Source: an uncultured Elusimicrobia bacterium (GTDB taxonomy: Bacteria > Elusimicrobiota > Endomicrobiia > Endomicrobiales > Endomicrobiaceae). From it: a stretch of DNA of 13,821 nt. A program made the position numbers and the translations under genes. Below, one piece after another: positions 6,588-13,786 of the stretch. The notes beneath the pieces were generated by a model. The model was not told where the DNA came from and did no database searches. It worked only from the letters and a program-made list of their open reading frames with translations. Positions within the stretch are counted from its first letter, which is position 1; every line of letters starts with the position of its first letter. Where the stretch lies: the NCBI GenBank assembly GCA_947168325.1, contig CAMVLN010000028.1, positions 1-13,821 on the forward strand, read 5' to 3'.

Positions 6588-6729
6588 AAAAACCTCTATT
6601 TTTTTAAATTTATATTTTCATTGCTTTTATATTTTGTAATGTTTTTAATCAAACAAACTTTATTATAACTATTTCTTCAATTAAAATTTTTCAACAAATA
6701 TTTTTAACTAAAAAACTAATAGAACTTAC
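6588..6729 (-). other. 142-bp A+T-rich spacer between rplE and rpsN, possible internal promoter
   Basis: The spacer contains no gene. On the minus strand a perfect TATAAT occurs at 6667-6662, but no good -35 box sits 16-18 bp upstream, so an internal promoter for rpsN and downstream genes is only possible. No terminator-like hairpin is evident. Confidence 0.25.
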
Positions 6730-7284
6730 TTACTTTCTTTTCTTAAAAGGCATACCTAATAATTCTAACAATGCTTTTGAATGTTTATCTTCTTTTGCTG
6801 TCGTTACAATTGTGATATTCATTCCTCTCGGTTTATCAGACTTTTCTATATTAACCTCAGGAAATATATATTGTTCTGTTAGACCAATATTAAAATTTCC
6901 TCTTCCATCAAATTTATTAGGTTCAATACCTCTAAAATCTCTAATCCTTGGCATCGCAATGTTCATAAGTCTATCTAAGAACTCAAACATCATCGCCCCT
7001 CTAAGAGTAACTTTTATACCTATTGGCATCCCTTCTCTAATTTTAAAGTTTGAAACTGATGCCTTTGCCCTGCATACTAAAGGCTTTTGACCAGTTATTG
7101 CTGCAAGTTCTGCAGATGCAGTCTCTAAAACTTTTGCATTTTCTTTTGCCTCTGATAGCCCAATATTAACAACTATTTTTGAAAGTTTTGGAACCTCATT
7201 AGCATTCTTAAAGCCAAACTCTTTTTCTAGAGCAGGTATTACATTTCTTACATATAATTCTTTTAATCTAGGAACTTGATTCAT
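6730..7284 (-). CDS. rplE: 50S ribosomal protein L5
   Basis: Binds 5S rRNA in the central protuberance and contacts the P-site tRNA. At 184 residues it is close to E. coli (179). Recognisable parts are PRLKELYVRNVIPAL near the start, KLSKIVVNIGLSEA, TGQKPLVCRAKASVSNFKIR, and the C-terminal region RDFRGIEPNKFDGRGNFNIG followed by GMNITIVTTAKED. The ATG at 7284 lies 18 bp after rplX. Confidence 0.98.
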   Translation of the reverse strand: MNQVPRLKELYVRNVIPALEKEFGFKNANEVPKLSKIVVNIGLSEAKENAKVLETASAELAAITGQKPLVCRAKASVSNFKIREGMPIGIKVTLRGAMMFEFLDRLMNIAMPRIRDFRGIEPNKFDGRGNFNIGLTEQYIFPEVNIEKSDKPRGMNITIVTTAKEDKHSKALLELLGMPFKKRK

Positions 7285-7302
7285 ATTTATATTTCCTTAT
7301 AA

Positions 7303-7614
7303 CTAAACTATTATTTCTCCACACTTTCTACAAACTCTAACTTTTTTTCCATCCGACAATCTATCAAATTTTGGTCTATTTGGTTTTCCACATTTTGGAC
7401 ACACCAACATAACATTAGAGATTGATATAGGTGCCTCTTTCTCTTTTATTCCACCTGGTTCTCTTTGTGTAGGTTTTGTATGCCTTTTAACAAAGTTAAT
7501 TTTAGAAACGATAACCCTATTGGTTTCTTCAAAAACCTTTAAAATTTCGCCCTCTTTACCTTTGTCTTTACCTGCTAAAACTACAACTTTATCTTTTTTC
7601 TTAATATTAAGCAT
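7303..7614 (-). CDS. rplX: 50S ribosomal protein L24 with a four-cysteine C-terminus
   Basis: Assembly-initiator protein near the exit of the peptide tunnel. Its 103 residues contain the N-terminal KOW motif (KKKDKVVVLAGKDKGKEG, 5-22) and the middle segment KRHTKPTQREPGGIKEKEAP. The C-terminal region carries Cys72-X2-Cys75 and Cys95-X2-Cys98 (CPKCGKPNR and VCRKCGE), a zinc-ribbon-like arrangement found in L24 of several bacterial phyla and absent from E. coli L24. The ATG at 7614 is 22 bp after rplN. Confidence 0.98.
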   Translation of the reverse strand: MLNIKKKDKVVVLAGKDKGKEGEILKVFEETNRVIVSKINFVKRHTKPTQREPGGIKEKEAPISISNVMLVCPKCGKPNRPKFDRLSDGKKVRVCRKCGEIIV

Positions 7615-7636
7615 ATTTATATCCCATTAAACTTAA

Positions 7637-8005
7637 TTATATTACTTCCGGTGCAAGAGAAATTATCTTAAGATAATTTGCTTCTCTTAACTCCCTTGCA
7701 ATAGGTCCAAATATACGAGTACCTTTTGGTTCACCTTCGTCGTTGATAATTACCGCTGCATTATCATCAAATCTAATATATGTTCCATCTTCTCTTCTAT
7801 ATTCTTTTGCTGTTCTTACTATAACAACCTTAACAACATCGCCTTTTTTAATGTTGCCATGCGGTATAGCATCTTGAACAGAAGCCATAACAACATCTCC
7901 TAGCCCAGCATATCTTCTCTTAAAACCTTTCATAACTCTGAAGCATCTTACTTTTTTTGCTCCCGAATTATCTGCTACATTTAAAATTGTTCTTTCTTGA
8001 ATCAT
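7637..8005 (-). CDS. rplN: 50S ribosomal protein L14
   Basis: Sits at the subunit interface, contributing to intersubunit bridges with 16S rRNA. The 122-residue length matches the family (E. coli 123). The start MIQERTILNVADNSGAKKV is canonical, followed by GDVVMASVQDAIPHGNIKKG and the signature DGTYIRFDDNAAVIIN with GTRIFGPIARELR. It is the first gene of the classical spc operon; here it follows rpsQ by 10 bp, so S10 and spc genes appear fused into one run. Confidence 0.98.
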   Translation of the reverse strand: MIQERTILNVADNSGAKKVRCFRVMKGFKRRYAGLGDVVMASVQDAIPHGNIKKGDVVKVVIVRTAKEYRREDGTYIRFDDNAAVIINDEGEPKGTRIFGPIARELREANYLKIISLAPEVI

Positions 8006-8015
8006 TATCTTTTCC

Positions 8016-8270
8016 TTATGCTTTGTTTACAACTGCTGTCAAAATCCACCTTTTTGTTTTTGACATAGGTCTTGATTCCATTATAGATACTAAATCACCC
8101 ATTTTTGATTCATTCTTTTCATCATGAACAGAAAATTTTGATTTAACTCTAATTATTCTGCCATACAATGGATGTTTAATCGTTCTCTCAACAGCAACAA
8201 TTCTTGTTTTAGAAGATTTGTCGCTAACTACTATTCCTTGCATTACTTTTCTTTTTCCTCTTGCTTCCAT
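8016..8270 (-). CDS. rpsQ: 30S ribosomal protein S17
   Basis: Primary 16S rRNA-binding protein of the 30S body with an OB fold. The 84-residue length is identical to the E. coli protein. Motifs seen: GIVVSDKSSKTRIVAVER, KHPLYGRIIRVKSKFSVHDE, the MGDLVSIMESRPMSKTKRW signature. The ATG at 8270 has an excellent Shine-Dalgarno (AGGAAGGA) and lies 18 bp after rpmC. Confidence 0.98.
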   Translation of the reverse strand: MEARGKRKVMQGIVVSDKSSKTRIVAVERTIKHPLYGRIIRVKSKFSVHDEKNESKMGDLVSIMESRPMSKTKRWILTAVVNKA

Positions 8271-8288
8271 TGTTCCTTCCTATTAGGA

Positions 8289-8492
8289 TTAATTACCTTT
8301 TTTTTGCTCAGCAAGAAGTGTTTTAATTCTTGCTATATTTTTTCTCATCTCTCTAATTTCTAGAGGATTTTTCACTGTTGCTGTTGAATTTCTAAACTTT
8401 AATTTAAAATATTTATCTTCTAATTCAGTTAGCTTAGCATTCAATTCAACCGATGACATACTTTTTATTTCTTGCCAATTTTTCTGTTTCAT
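8289..8492 (-). CDS. rpmC: 50S ribosomal protein L29
   Basis: Small two-helix protein at the rim of the peptide exit tunnel, next to L23, where nascent-chain factors dock. Its 67 residues (E. coli 63) form the expected helical hairpin. Family hallmarks are the ELNAKLTELEDKYFKLKF segment, NPLEIREMRKNIARIKTLL and a short Lys-rich end. The ATG at 8492 is 15 bp after the rplP stop. Confidence 0.97.
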   Translation of the reverse strand: MKQKNWQEIKSMSSVELNAKLTELEDKYFKLKFRNSTATVKNPLEIREMRKNIARIKTLLAEQKKGN

Positions 8493-8507
8493 CTTTATCT
8501 TCCATTA

Positions 8508-8921
8508 TTATATTTCTTGCCTTACTAAAATTTTACAATGAATTGGAAGCTTATCTGAAGCAAGTTTCAATGCTGCTCTAGCATCCGCTTCAGGAATACC
8601 CTCCATTTCAAACATCACTCTGCCAGGCTTAACCACTGCTACCCAAAATGCTGGATCACCTTTTCCTTTACCCATTCTTGTTTCAGCTGGCTTCTTTGTA
8701 ATAGCTTTATCCGGAAAAACTCTTATCCAAATTTTACCACCCTTTTTTGTATATTTAGTTAAAGCTATACGAGCTGCTTCTATTTGATTACTATTCAACC
8801 ACACTGGCTCAAGAGCCTGAAGTCCGAAAGTACCAAAAGAAAGAGTAGTTCCACCTTTTGAATACCCTTTCATTCTTCCCCTTTGAGTCTTTCTATATTT
8901 TACTCTCTTTGGCATCAACAT
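8508..8921 (-). CDS. rplP: 50S ribosomal protein L16
   Basis: Late-assembly protein near the peptidyl transferase centre and A-site tRNA. At 137 residues it equals the family norm (E. coli 136). The start MLMPKRVKYRKTQRGRMKG is canonical, so the ATG at 8921 is secure; AAGGAAGGA lies upstream. The conserved TRMGKGKG segment (81-88), containing the Arg that is hydroxylated in E. coli L16, is intact, as is WVAVVKPGRVMFEM. It follows rpsC by 15 bp. Confidence 0.98.
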   Translation of the reverse strand: MLMPKRVKYRKTQRGRMKGYSKGGTTLSFGTFGLQALEPVWLNSNQIEAARIALTKYTKKGGKIWIRVFPDKAITKKPAETRMGKGKGDPAFWVAVVKPGRVMFEMEGIPEADARAALKLASDKLPIHCKILVRQEI

Positions 8922-8936
8922 ATATTTTGTCCTTCC

Positions 8937-9653
8937 TTACTTATTATCTTGAGCAACCTGTGTTGCACCACCTAATTCATCAACATTTTCAACGAGTTTA
9001 GCTTCTTCTAAAAGTTCTTTCGCTGTTTTTTGAAAATGTTCTTTTTTAAATATCCACACCTTTATTCCAATTTTTCCCATTGTTGTATTTGCTTCCGAAA
9101 AGCCATAATCAATTTCTGCTCTAAATGTTTGAAGAGGAACTCTTCCTTCTTTCAACCATTCTGTTCTAGCAATTTCTGCACCACCCAATCTACCAGAACA
9201 CATAACCTTTATACCTTGTGCACCTGCCATCATTGCCTTTTCAATAACTTTCTTCATTGCTCTTCTAAAAGCAACTTGTTTTTCTAATTGATAAGCAATG
9301 CCATCAGCTGCGAGTTGAGCATCAACTTCTGCTCTCTTAATTTCCATAACATTAACGAAAGCCTTCCTTCCCGTCATTTGCTCAACTTCTAATCTAATAT
9401 TTTCTATACCTTGTCCACCTTTACCAATAACGATACCAGGCCTTGCTGTATAGATATTCACTCTGATATATTTTCCTGCCCTTTCAAGTCCAATTTTAGA
9501 AACAGAAGCCATTTTCAATTTATCCTTCAAAAAAACTCTTATTCTAAAATCTTCCTCTATAAAGTCAGGCATTTCTTTTAGGTTAAACCACTTAGAATCC
9601 CAATCCTTAATATAGCCTACTCTAACACTCTTAGGATGAACTTTATGACCCAT
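8937..9653 (-). CDS. rpsC: 30S ribosomal protein S3
   Basis: Small-subunit head protein lining the mRNA entry channel and contributing to helicase activity. Length is 238 residues (E. coli 233). The start MGHKVHPKSVRVGYIKDW is canonical. A type-2 KH domain follows, with the GKGG loop at 77-80 in PGIVIGKGGQGIENI. The C-terminal domain has CSGRLGGAEIARTEW and REGRVPL-like KEGRVPLQTFRAEIDYG, then IGIKVWIFKKE. A short acidic/Ala tail (210-238) is variable in the family. It lies 23 bp after rplV. Confidence 0.98.
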   Translation of the reverse strand: MGHKVHPKSVRVGYIKDWDSKWFNLKEMPDFIEEDFRIRVFLKDKLKMASVSKIGLERAGKYIRVNIYTARPGIVIGKGGQGIENIRLEVEQMTGRKAFVNVMEIKRAEVDAQLAADGIAYQLEKQVAFRRAMKKVIEKAMMAGAQGIKVMCSGRLGGAEIARTEWLKEGRVPLQTFRAEIDYGFSEANTTMGKIGIKVWIFKKEHFQKTAKELLEEAKLVENVDELGGATQVAQDNK

Positions 9654-9676
9654 AACTACCTTACCTTTTTACAAAA

Positions 9677-10171
9677 TTATTTTTCTACAGATTCTTTCTT
9701 ATCTGCTTTTTTCTCTATTTTCTTTTCTGCCTTTTTAACAGTTTTTTTGTTTTTTACAGAAACTCCTGCTTTTTCTGTTGCCGTAGTTTCTAAAACACCA
9801 GAAACCTTCGCTACAACTCTCTTCTTTCTTTTCTCTGCCACAACACCTTCATCTGTAATAATGACTGTCAAATGAGATGTTTTTCTTTTATATCCTAAAC
9901 CTCTGCCCATAGGACCTGGTCTCATTCTCTTCAAAGTCGGACCTTGCCCTACCCAAGCCTCTTTTACCTTGAGTCCAGAAAAGTCTTTTAACCTACCTGC
10001 ATTTGCCACTGCACTTTTTAAAACTTTTTCTACAAGTTCAGTTGCATTTTTAGGTAAAAAAGAAAGAATTTCAAATGCTTTATCAACTCTTTGATTTCTT
10101 ATAACAGTTAAAACTTGATTAACTTTCCTAGGAGCATATCTTACAAATCTTGCTATTGCTCTTGCTTCCAT
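9677..10171 (-). CDS. rplV: 50S ribosomal protein L22 with long basic C-terminal tail
   Basis: Binds 23S rRNA; its extended hairpin (GPTLKRMRPGPMGRGLGYKR) lines the peptide exit tunnel. The core (MEARAIARFVRYAPRK to HLTVIITDE, about 108 residues) matches the usual 110-residue protein. A further roughly 55 residues of Lys/Val/Ala/Glu-rich low complexity follow, ending KKAEKKIEKKADKKESVEK, probably disordered. The start is chosen at the ATG at 10171, where family alignment begins and AAAGGA lies seven bases upstream. The open frame extends to an ATG at 10213 (14 more residues, MILEEELKKAKDKM), which has no Shine-Dalgarno but lies only 8 bp after rpsS, so it remains possible. The ATG at 10174 is a third option. 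Confidence 0.93.
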   Translation of the reverse strand: MEARAIARFVRYAPRKVNQVLTVIRNQRVDKAFEILSFLPKNATELVEKVLKSAVANAGRLKDFSGLKVKEAWVGQGPTLKRMRPGPMGRGLGYKRKTSHLTVIITDEGVVAEKRKKRVVAKVSGVLETTATEKAGVSVKNKKTVKKAEKKIEKKADKKESVEK

Positions 10172-10221
10172 CATTTTATCCTTTGCTTTTTTTAATTCTT
10201 CTTCCAAAATCATTAATCATA

Positions 10222-10506
10222 TTATGTTAATGATGTTTCTTGCTTTGTCATTCCACCGTGACCTTTAAAAATCCTAGTAGGAGCGAATTCACCAAGTTTA
10301 TGACCAACCATTTGTTCCGATATAAAAATCGGAAGGAACTTCTTACCATTATGTATAGCTAGTGTATGACCTACAAACTCTGGAGTAATAATAGAACTTC
10401 TTGCCCAAGTTTTTATAATTTTTTTTTCACCAGATTTATTTAAAGCTTCCATCTTTTTTAAAAGCTTTGCATCTACATAAGGTCCTTTTTTAATTGACCT
10501 ACTCAT
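10222..10506 (-). CDS. rpsS: 30S ribosomal protein S19
   Basis: Head protein that pairs with S13 and contacts A-site tRNA. Its 94 residues match the family (E. coli 92). The start MSRSIKKGPYVDAKLLKK is canonical, followed by IKTWARSSIITPEFVGHTLA and the signature HKLGEFAPTRIFKGHGG near the C-terminus. The ATG at 10506 follows rplB by 23 bp, with GGGAG upstream. Confidence 0.98.
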   Translation of the reverse strand: MSRSIKKGPYVDAKLLKKMEALNKSGEKKIIKTWARSSIITPEFVGHTLAIHNGKKFLPIFISEQMVGHKLGEFAPTRIFKGHGGMTKQETSLT

Positions 10507-10529
10507 TTCTCAAACTCCCGTTGCTAAAA

Positions 10530-11360
10530 TTACTTAGCTTTGTTTCTGTGACTTACTATCATCCAATCCCAAACTTTCCTTGGTCTTGTTTTGAAACCCT
10601 TTGCTGGTTGATTCCATGGACTACGGGGTTGATTGTTGCCTTTTGATCTACCCCTACCACCACCGTGCGGATGGTCAACTGAGTTCATGGCAGTACCGCG
10701 TACATGAGGCTTCTTACCAAAGTGGCGATGTCTTCCAGCTGAACCTATCGATATATTTTCATGTTCAATATTTCCAACTTGTCCCACTGTTGCATAACAC
10801 CTAACTAGAATTAGTCTTATTTCTCCAGAAGGCATCCTTACATGAGCATATTCATCTTCCTTTGCGAGTAACTGTGCAGAAGAACCAGCCGTTCTTACAA
10901 GCTGTGCTCCTTTTCCTGGAACTAATTCTAAATTATGAATAAAAGTACCCACTGGCATTGCTGAAAGAGGAAGTGCATTACCTTCTTTTATCTCGGCATT
11001 CGGTCCGGACATTATAATATCTCCCACTTTCAAACCCTTAGGTTGTATTATGTATCTTTTTTCTCCATCTTCATACTGAACTAAAGCAATTCTACTAGTT
11101 CTATTTGGATCGTATTCAATTGAAATAACTTTTGCAGGCACATTGATTTTATCTCTTTTAAAATCAATAATTCTGTAATATCTTTTATGTTCACCACCTC
11201 TAAATCTTACCATTACCTGACCAGTATTATTTCTTCCACCTGTCTTTTTAGCAGGTATAATTAATGATTTTTCGGGTTTATTTGTCGTTATTTCAGAAAA
11301 ATCTTCAACTGTAATAAATCTTCTTACAGGAGTGTACGGCTTAAATGTTTTTATTGACAT
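10530..11360 (-). CDS. rplB: 50S ribosomal protein L2
   Basis: One of the core 23S rRNA-binding proteins, needed for subunit association and peptidyl transferase activity. With the ATG at 11360 it is 276 residues (E. coli 273) and begins MSIKTFKPYTPVRRF, the family's normal start, with AAGGA about eight bases upstream. The open frame continues upstream to a TTG at 11384 (eight extra residues, MPDKKENI), which I reject as family-atypical and without its own ribosome binding site. The RNA-binding domain, KPHVRGTAMNSVDHPHGGGR with the conserved HPHGGG, and the C-terminal PRSPWNQPAKGFKTR are intact. A 139-bp gap separates it from rplW. Confidence 0.98.
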   Translation of the reverse strand: MSIKTFKPYTPVRRFITVEDFSEITTNKPEKSLIIPAKKTGGRNNTGQVMVRFRGGEHKRYYRIIDFKRDKINVPAKVISIEYDPNRTSRIALVQYEDGEKRYIIQPKGLKVGDIIMSGPNAEIKEGNALPLSAMPVGTFIHNLELVPGKGAQLVRTAGSSAQLLAKEDEYAHVRMPSGEIRLILVRCYATVGQVGNIEHENISIGSAGRHRHFGKKPHVRGTAMNSVDHPHGGGRGRSKGNNQPRSPWNQPAKGFKTRPRKVWDWMIVSHRNKAK

Positions 11361-11499
11361 AATATTTTCCTTTTTATCGGGCAAAACTACTCAATAACGA
11401 ATATTCATATTTTTATTTGAGCAGCCTCTCTCAATTTATTTACTCTTTTTTATTTTTATAAAGAACCTATAAGAGATAACCCATATTTTTACTTATAGC
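11361..11499 (-). other. 139-bp spacer between rplW and rplB with two weak inverted repeats
   Basis: Two A+T-rich hairpins can be drawn. CTATAAG (11467-11473) pairs with CTTATAG (11492-11498) over an 18-nt loop. CTCAATAA (11390-11397) pairs with TTATTTGAG (11413-11421), with one bulged T and a 15-nt loop. Neither is followed by a T-run on the minus strand, so they are not terminators. They could be a processing site or a leader for rplB and downstream genes. Confidence 0.35.
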
Positions 11500-11784
11500 T
11501 CAAGCTTCTTCAATTGTTATTTCTTGACCATCTTTAAGCTTTACTATTGCTTTCTTCCAGTCACTTTTTGAACCTTCATACATTCCCATTCTCTTTGCTT
11601 TACCATTGAAAATTGCTGTATGTACACTTACTACTTTTACATTAAACATTTCCTCTACTGCTTGTTTTATTTGATACTTATTGGCATCTTTATCAACAAC
11701 AAAAATATATTTTCCTTCTTTTTCTTTAGCAACAGAGGCTTTTTCTGTTACAAGTGGCTTTTTAATAATATTTCTTATATTCAT
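11500..11784 (-). CDS. rplW: 50S ribosomal protein L23
   Basis: Exit-tunnel rim protein, docking site for trigger factor and SRP. The 94-residue length is within the family range (E. coli 100). The start MNIRNIIKKPLVTEKAS, the central YIFVVDKDANKYQIKQAVEE and FNVKVVSVHTA are characteristic, and GKAKRMG follows. The ATG at 11784 lies 11 bp after rplD, with GAGAG upstream. The stop is TGA. A 139-bp gap then precedes rplB. Confidence 0.98.
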   Translation of the reverse strand: MNIRNIIKKPLVTEKASVAKEKEGKYIFVVDKDANKYQIKQAVEEMFNVKVVSVHTAIFNGKAKRMGMYEGSKSDWKKAIVKLKDGQEITIEEA

Positions 11785-11795
11785 TTTACTCTCTC

Positions 11796-12416
11796 TTATG
11801 CTTGCTTTTCTTTTATACTATCAATTGCTTCAGGTGTTGTAATAATCTTGTCTGCCCACAAAACCTGATAAGCATTTAAATTTGCAATCTGTTCTACAAA
11901 AACATTTGCTATATTCCTTGATGCAACTTTTACAACTTCATCTTTTTTGGGAAGAGCTATTATAACTTTCCTTCCATCTACTTTTAAATTCTTTAAAAGC
12001 ATTGCTATATTTTTTGTTTTCGCTTCTTTAATTTTAATTAAGTCAACCAAAACCAAATTATTTTCATTTACCAAATTAGCAAATGCCATGCTTAAAGCAA
12101 GTTTCCTTTTTTGTTTTGATATTTTTTGGTAGTAATCTCTTGGTTTAGGACCAAATATTATACCACCTTTTCTCCAAAGTGGTGAATTTCTTTGCCCTGC
12201 TCTTGCATTACCTGTTCCTTTTTGTTTCCACGGTTTCGCACCAGAAAAAGAAGTTTCTCCTCTTGTCTTTGTAGCATGAGTTCCTGCTCTTAAATTTGCA
12301 AGATAACCAGTTGTTATTTCATGAAGAAGAGCTGTTTTTATTTCAGTACTAAAAAATGTTGGAAGTTCATATCTCCCTTTTTCTTTACCATCAACGGTAT
12401 AAACTATTGTATCCAT
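11796..12416 (-). CDS. rplD: 50S ribosomal protein L4
   Basis: Large-subunit assembly protein whose loop reaches the peptide tunnel. In E. coli it also autoregulates the S10 operon. The 206 residues (E. coli 201) include the tunnel loop GTHATKTRGETSFSG (46-60), KPWKQKGTGNARAGQRNSPLW (61-81), and GGIIFGPKPRDY. The C-terminal globular part ends with a lysine-rich IKEKQA. The ATG at 12416 lies 25 bp after rplC. Confidence 0.98.
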   Translation of the reverse strand: MDTIVYTVDGKEKGRYELPTFFSTEIKTALLHEITTGYLANLRAGTHATKTRGETSFSGAKPWKQKGTGNARAGQRNSPLWRKGGIIFGPKPRDYYQKISKQKRKLALSMAFANLVNENNLVLVDLIKIKEAKTKNIAMLLKNLKVDGRKVIIALPKKDEVVKVASRNIANVFVEQIANLNAYQVLWADKIITTPEAIDSIKEKQA

Positions 12417-12441
12417 TATCTTCTTGTCCTATTACTATTTT

Positions 12442-13116
12442 TTATTTTTTCTTTGCTACTTTTTTTTCTTCTACTTTAACAACAGGTATTTTTTTTATTG
12501 TATTATTTATAACAAGTGTACCCGTTTTTACAGAAGGGACTGCTCCTCTAACCATAAGGACATTTTTTTCTAAATCAACACCCACAACAAGCAACTTTTG
12601 TATTGTAACATATTCTTGTCCTAAATGTCCAGACATTCTTAAACCTTTCAACAACTTTTGTGGACCTTGTGCACCTGACGAACCTCTTGCCCTCATTCTA
12701 TCAGATTGCCCCCTCGTTCTAGGTTGCATACCAAAATTATGTCTTTTTATAACACCAGCATAACCCTTACCTTTTGTAAGACCACAAACATCAACATAGT
12801 CTCCAGCTTTAAATATATCAGTTTTTATTTCTTGACCTAATGTTAAACCAGAAACATCATCTAATCTAAACTCTCTTAAAATTTTTTTAGGAGCTATATT
12901 ATTTTTTTTAAAATGCCCCAATTGAGCTTTTGTCAATTTTTTTTCCGCAACATCTTTAAAACCTAATTGAACAGCATTATACCCATCTTTTTCAATAGTT
13001 TTTATAGCCGTAACCACACATGGCCCTGCCTCTATTAGTGTTACTGGTACAAGCCTGCCTTTTTCATCAAAAACCTGTGTCATTCCTATTTTTGAACCAA
13101 TTATTGACTTTAACAT
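12442..13116 (-). CDS. rplC: 50S ribosomal protein L3
   Basis: Early 23S rRNA-binding protein that reaches the peptidyl transferase centre. Length is 224 residues (E. coli 209); the excess is mainly a C-terminal Lys/Val tail (KKIPVVKVEEKKVAKKK). The start MLKSIIGSKIGMTQVFDEKG is canonical, and the signature VCGLTKGKGYAGVIKRHNFG (residues 110-129) is intact. The loop after it, ARGSSGAQGPQKLLKGLRMSG, holds Gln150 near the site methylated in E. coli L3. The ATG at 13116 is preceded by AGAGAG. A 179-bp gap separates it from rpsJ, longer than usual. Confidence 0.98.
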   Translation of the reverse strand: MLKSIIGSKIGMTQVFDEKGRLVPVTLIEAGPCVVTAIKTIEKDGYNAVQLGFKDVAEKKLTKAQLGHFKKNNIAPKKILREFRLDDVSGLTLGQEIKTDIFKAGDYVDVCGLTKGKGYAGVIKRHNFGMQPRTRGQSDRMRARGSSGAQGPQKLLKGLRMSGHLGQEYVTIQKLLVVGVDLEKNVLMVRGAVPSVKTGTLVINNTIKKIPVVKVEEKKVAKKK

Positions 13117-13295
13117 ATTTTCTCTCTAATTTTTTAATTTGTTGTAGTTTTACGAAAACATGTACTACCATACAAAAAACAAGTAGCACCTTTAAAACTA
13201 TATTAATTCATCCTTTCTTACTCACATTTTATATTATAAAAAGTTTTTATACTCCATACTTCCATCACACTCGTTCTATAATTTTGCAAAAAAAA
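13117..13295 (-). promoter_or_regulatory. 179-bp rpsJ-rplC spacer with two hairpins, possible leader
   Basis: On the minus strand GTGCTACT (13189-13182) can pair with GGTAGTAC (13169-13162), an 8-bp stem including G-U pairs and a 12-nt loop. A second stem, GTTTT-CGT-AAAAC (13159-13147), follows it. They precede the rplC start by about 70 and 30 nt. No T-run follows directly, so they are not terminators. A TATAAT further upstream lacks a matching -35 box. A regulated leader for rplC is possible but only inferred. Confidence 0.35.
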
Positions 13296-13628
13296 TTACA
13301 TTTTTATTTCAACATCTACCCCTGCAGGAAGATCTAATTTCATTAGTTCTTCTACTGTATTTCCTGATGGCTCACAAATATCCACTAATCTTTTATGAAT
13401 TCTCATTTCAAATTGCTCTCTAGACTTTTTATCAGTATGGACAGATCTATTAACTGTATATTTCTTTATATTTGTAGGAAGAAGCATCGGACCAACAATT
13501 GCTGCTCCCGTCCTTCTTGCTGTTTCTACAATTTTTTTTAAAGAATCATCTAACATTTTACAATCATAAGAACGAAGCTTTATTCTTATTCTATCAGTTT
13601 TATTTACTTCTACTTTTTCATTTGACAT
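13296..13628 (-). CDS. rpsJ: 30S ribosomal protein S10 (NusE)
   Basis: Head protein of the 30S subunit that, as NusE, also joins transcription antitermination complexes with NusB. Its 110 residues exceed the usual 103 by a short N-terminal extension (MSNEKVEVNKTD) before the conserved RIRIKLRSYDCKMLD. The GAAIVGPMLLPT motif (42-53), KYTVNRSVHTDKKSREQFEMR and LPAGVDVEIK end are all present. The ATG at 13628 lies 158 bp after the tuf stop. A weak GGGA lies upstream. It is the first gene of the S10 group. Confidence 0.98.
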   Translation of the reverse strand: MSNEKVEVNKTDRIRIKLRSYDCKMLDDSLKKIVETARRTGAAIVGPMLLPTNIKKYTVNRSVHTDKKSREQFEMRIHKRLVDICEPSGNTVEELMKLDLPAGVDVEIKM

Positions 13629-13655
13629 ATTGTTTTCCCATATTTTATTTTGGAG

Positions 13656-13683
13656 ATATAGATATATAAAAAATATACTATAT
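13656..13683 (-). repeat. A+T-rich hairpin upstream of rpsJ
   Basis: ATATAGATATAT (13656-13667) and ATATACTATAT (13673-13683) pair over 11 bp with one bulged A and a 5-nt loop of As (Ts on the minus strand). It lies about 30 nt before the rpsJ start codon in the tuf-rpsJ spacer. It may be a leader structure, but such low-complexity A/T pairing arises easily by chance. Confidence 0.35.
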
Positions 13684-13786
13684 TTACAAACCTAAATTTA
13701 AACTACACTACCATTTATAAACTCGTTGTTTCTATACTCTATACCTCTTTTTTCTCCATACATCAAAAAACTTGCTTTATAAATTT

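Noticed and set aside
11361..11450. Minus-strand TTGAGA plus a 17-bp spacer as a promoter for rplB
   Set aside because: The -10 hexamer (AATATG) matches only half the consensus, so the support is too weak to list.
12356..12763. 135-codon plus-strand open frame opposite rplC/rplD
   Set aside because: Antisense shadow of two secure ribosomal genes with no ribosome binding site or recognisable protein.
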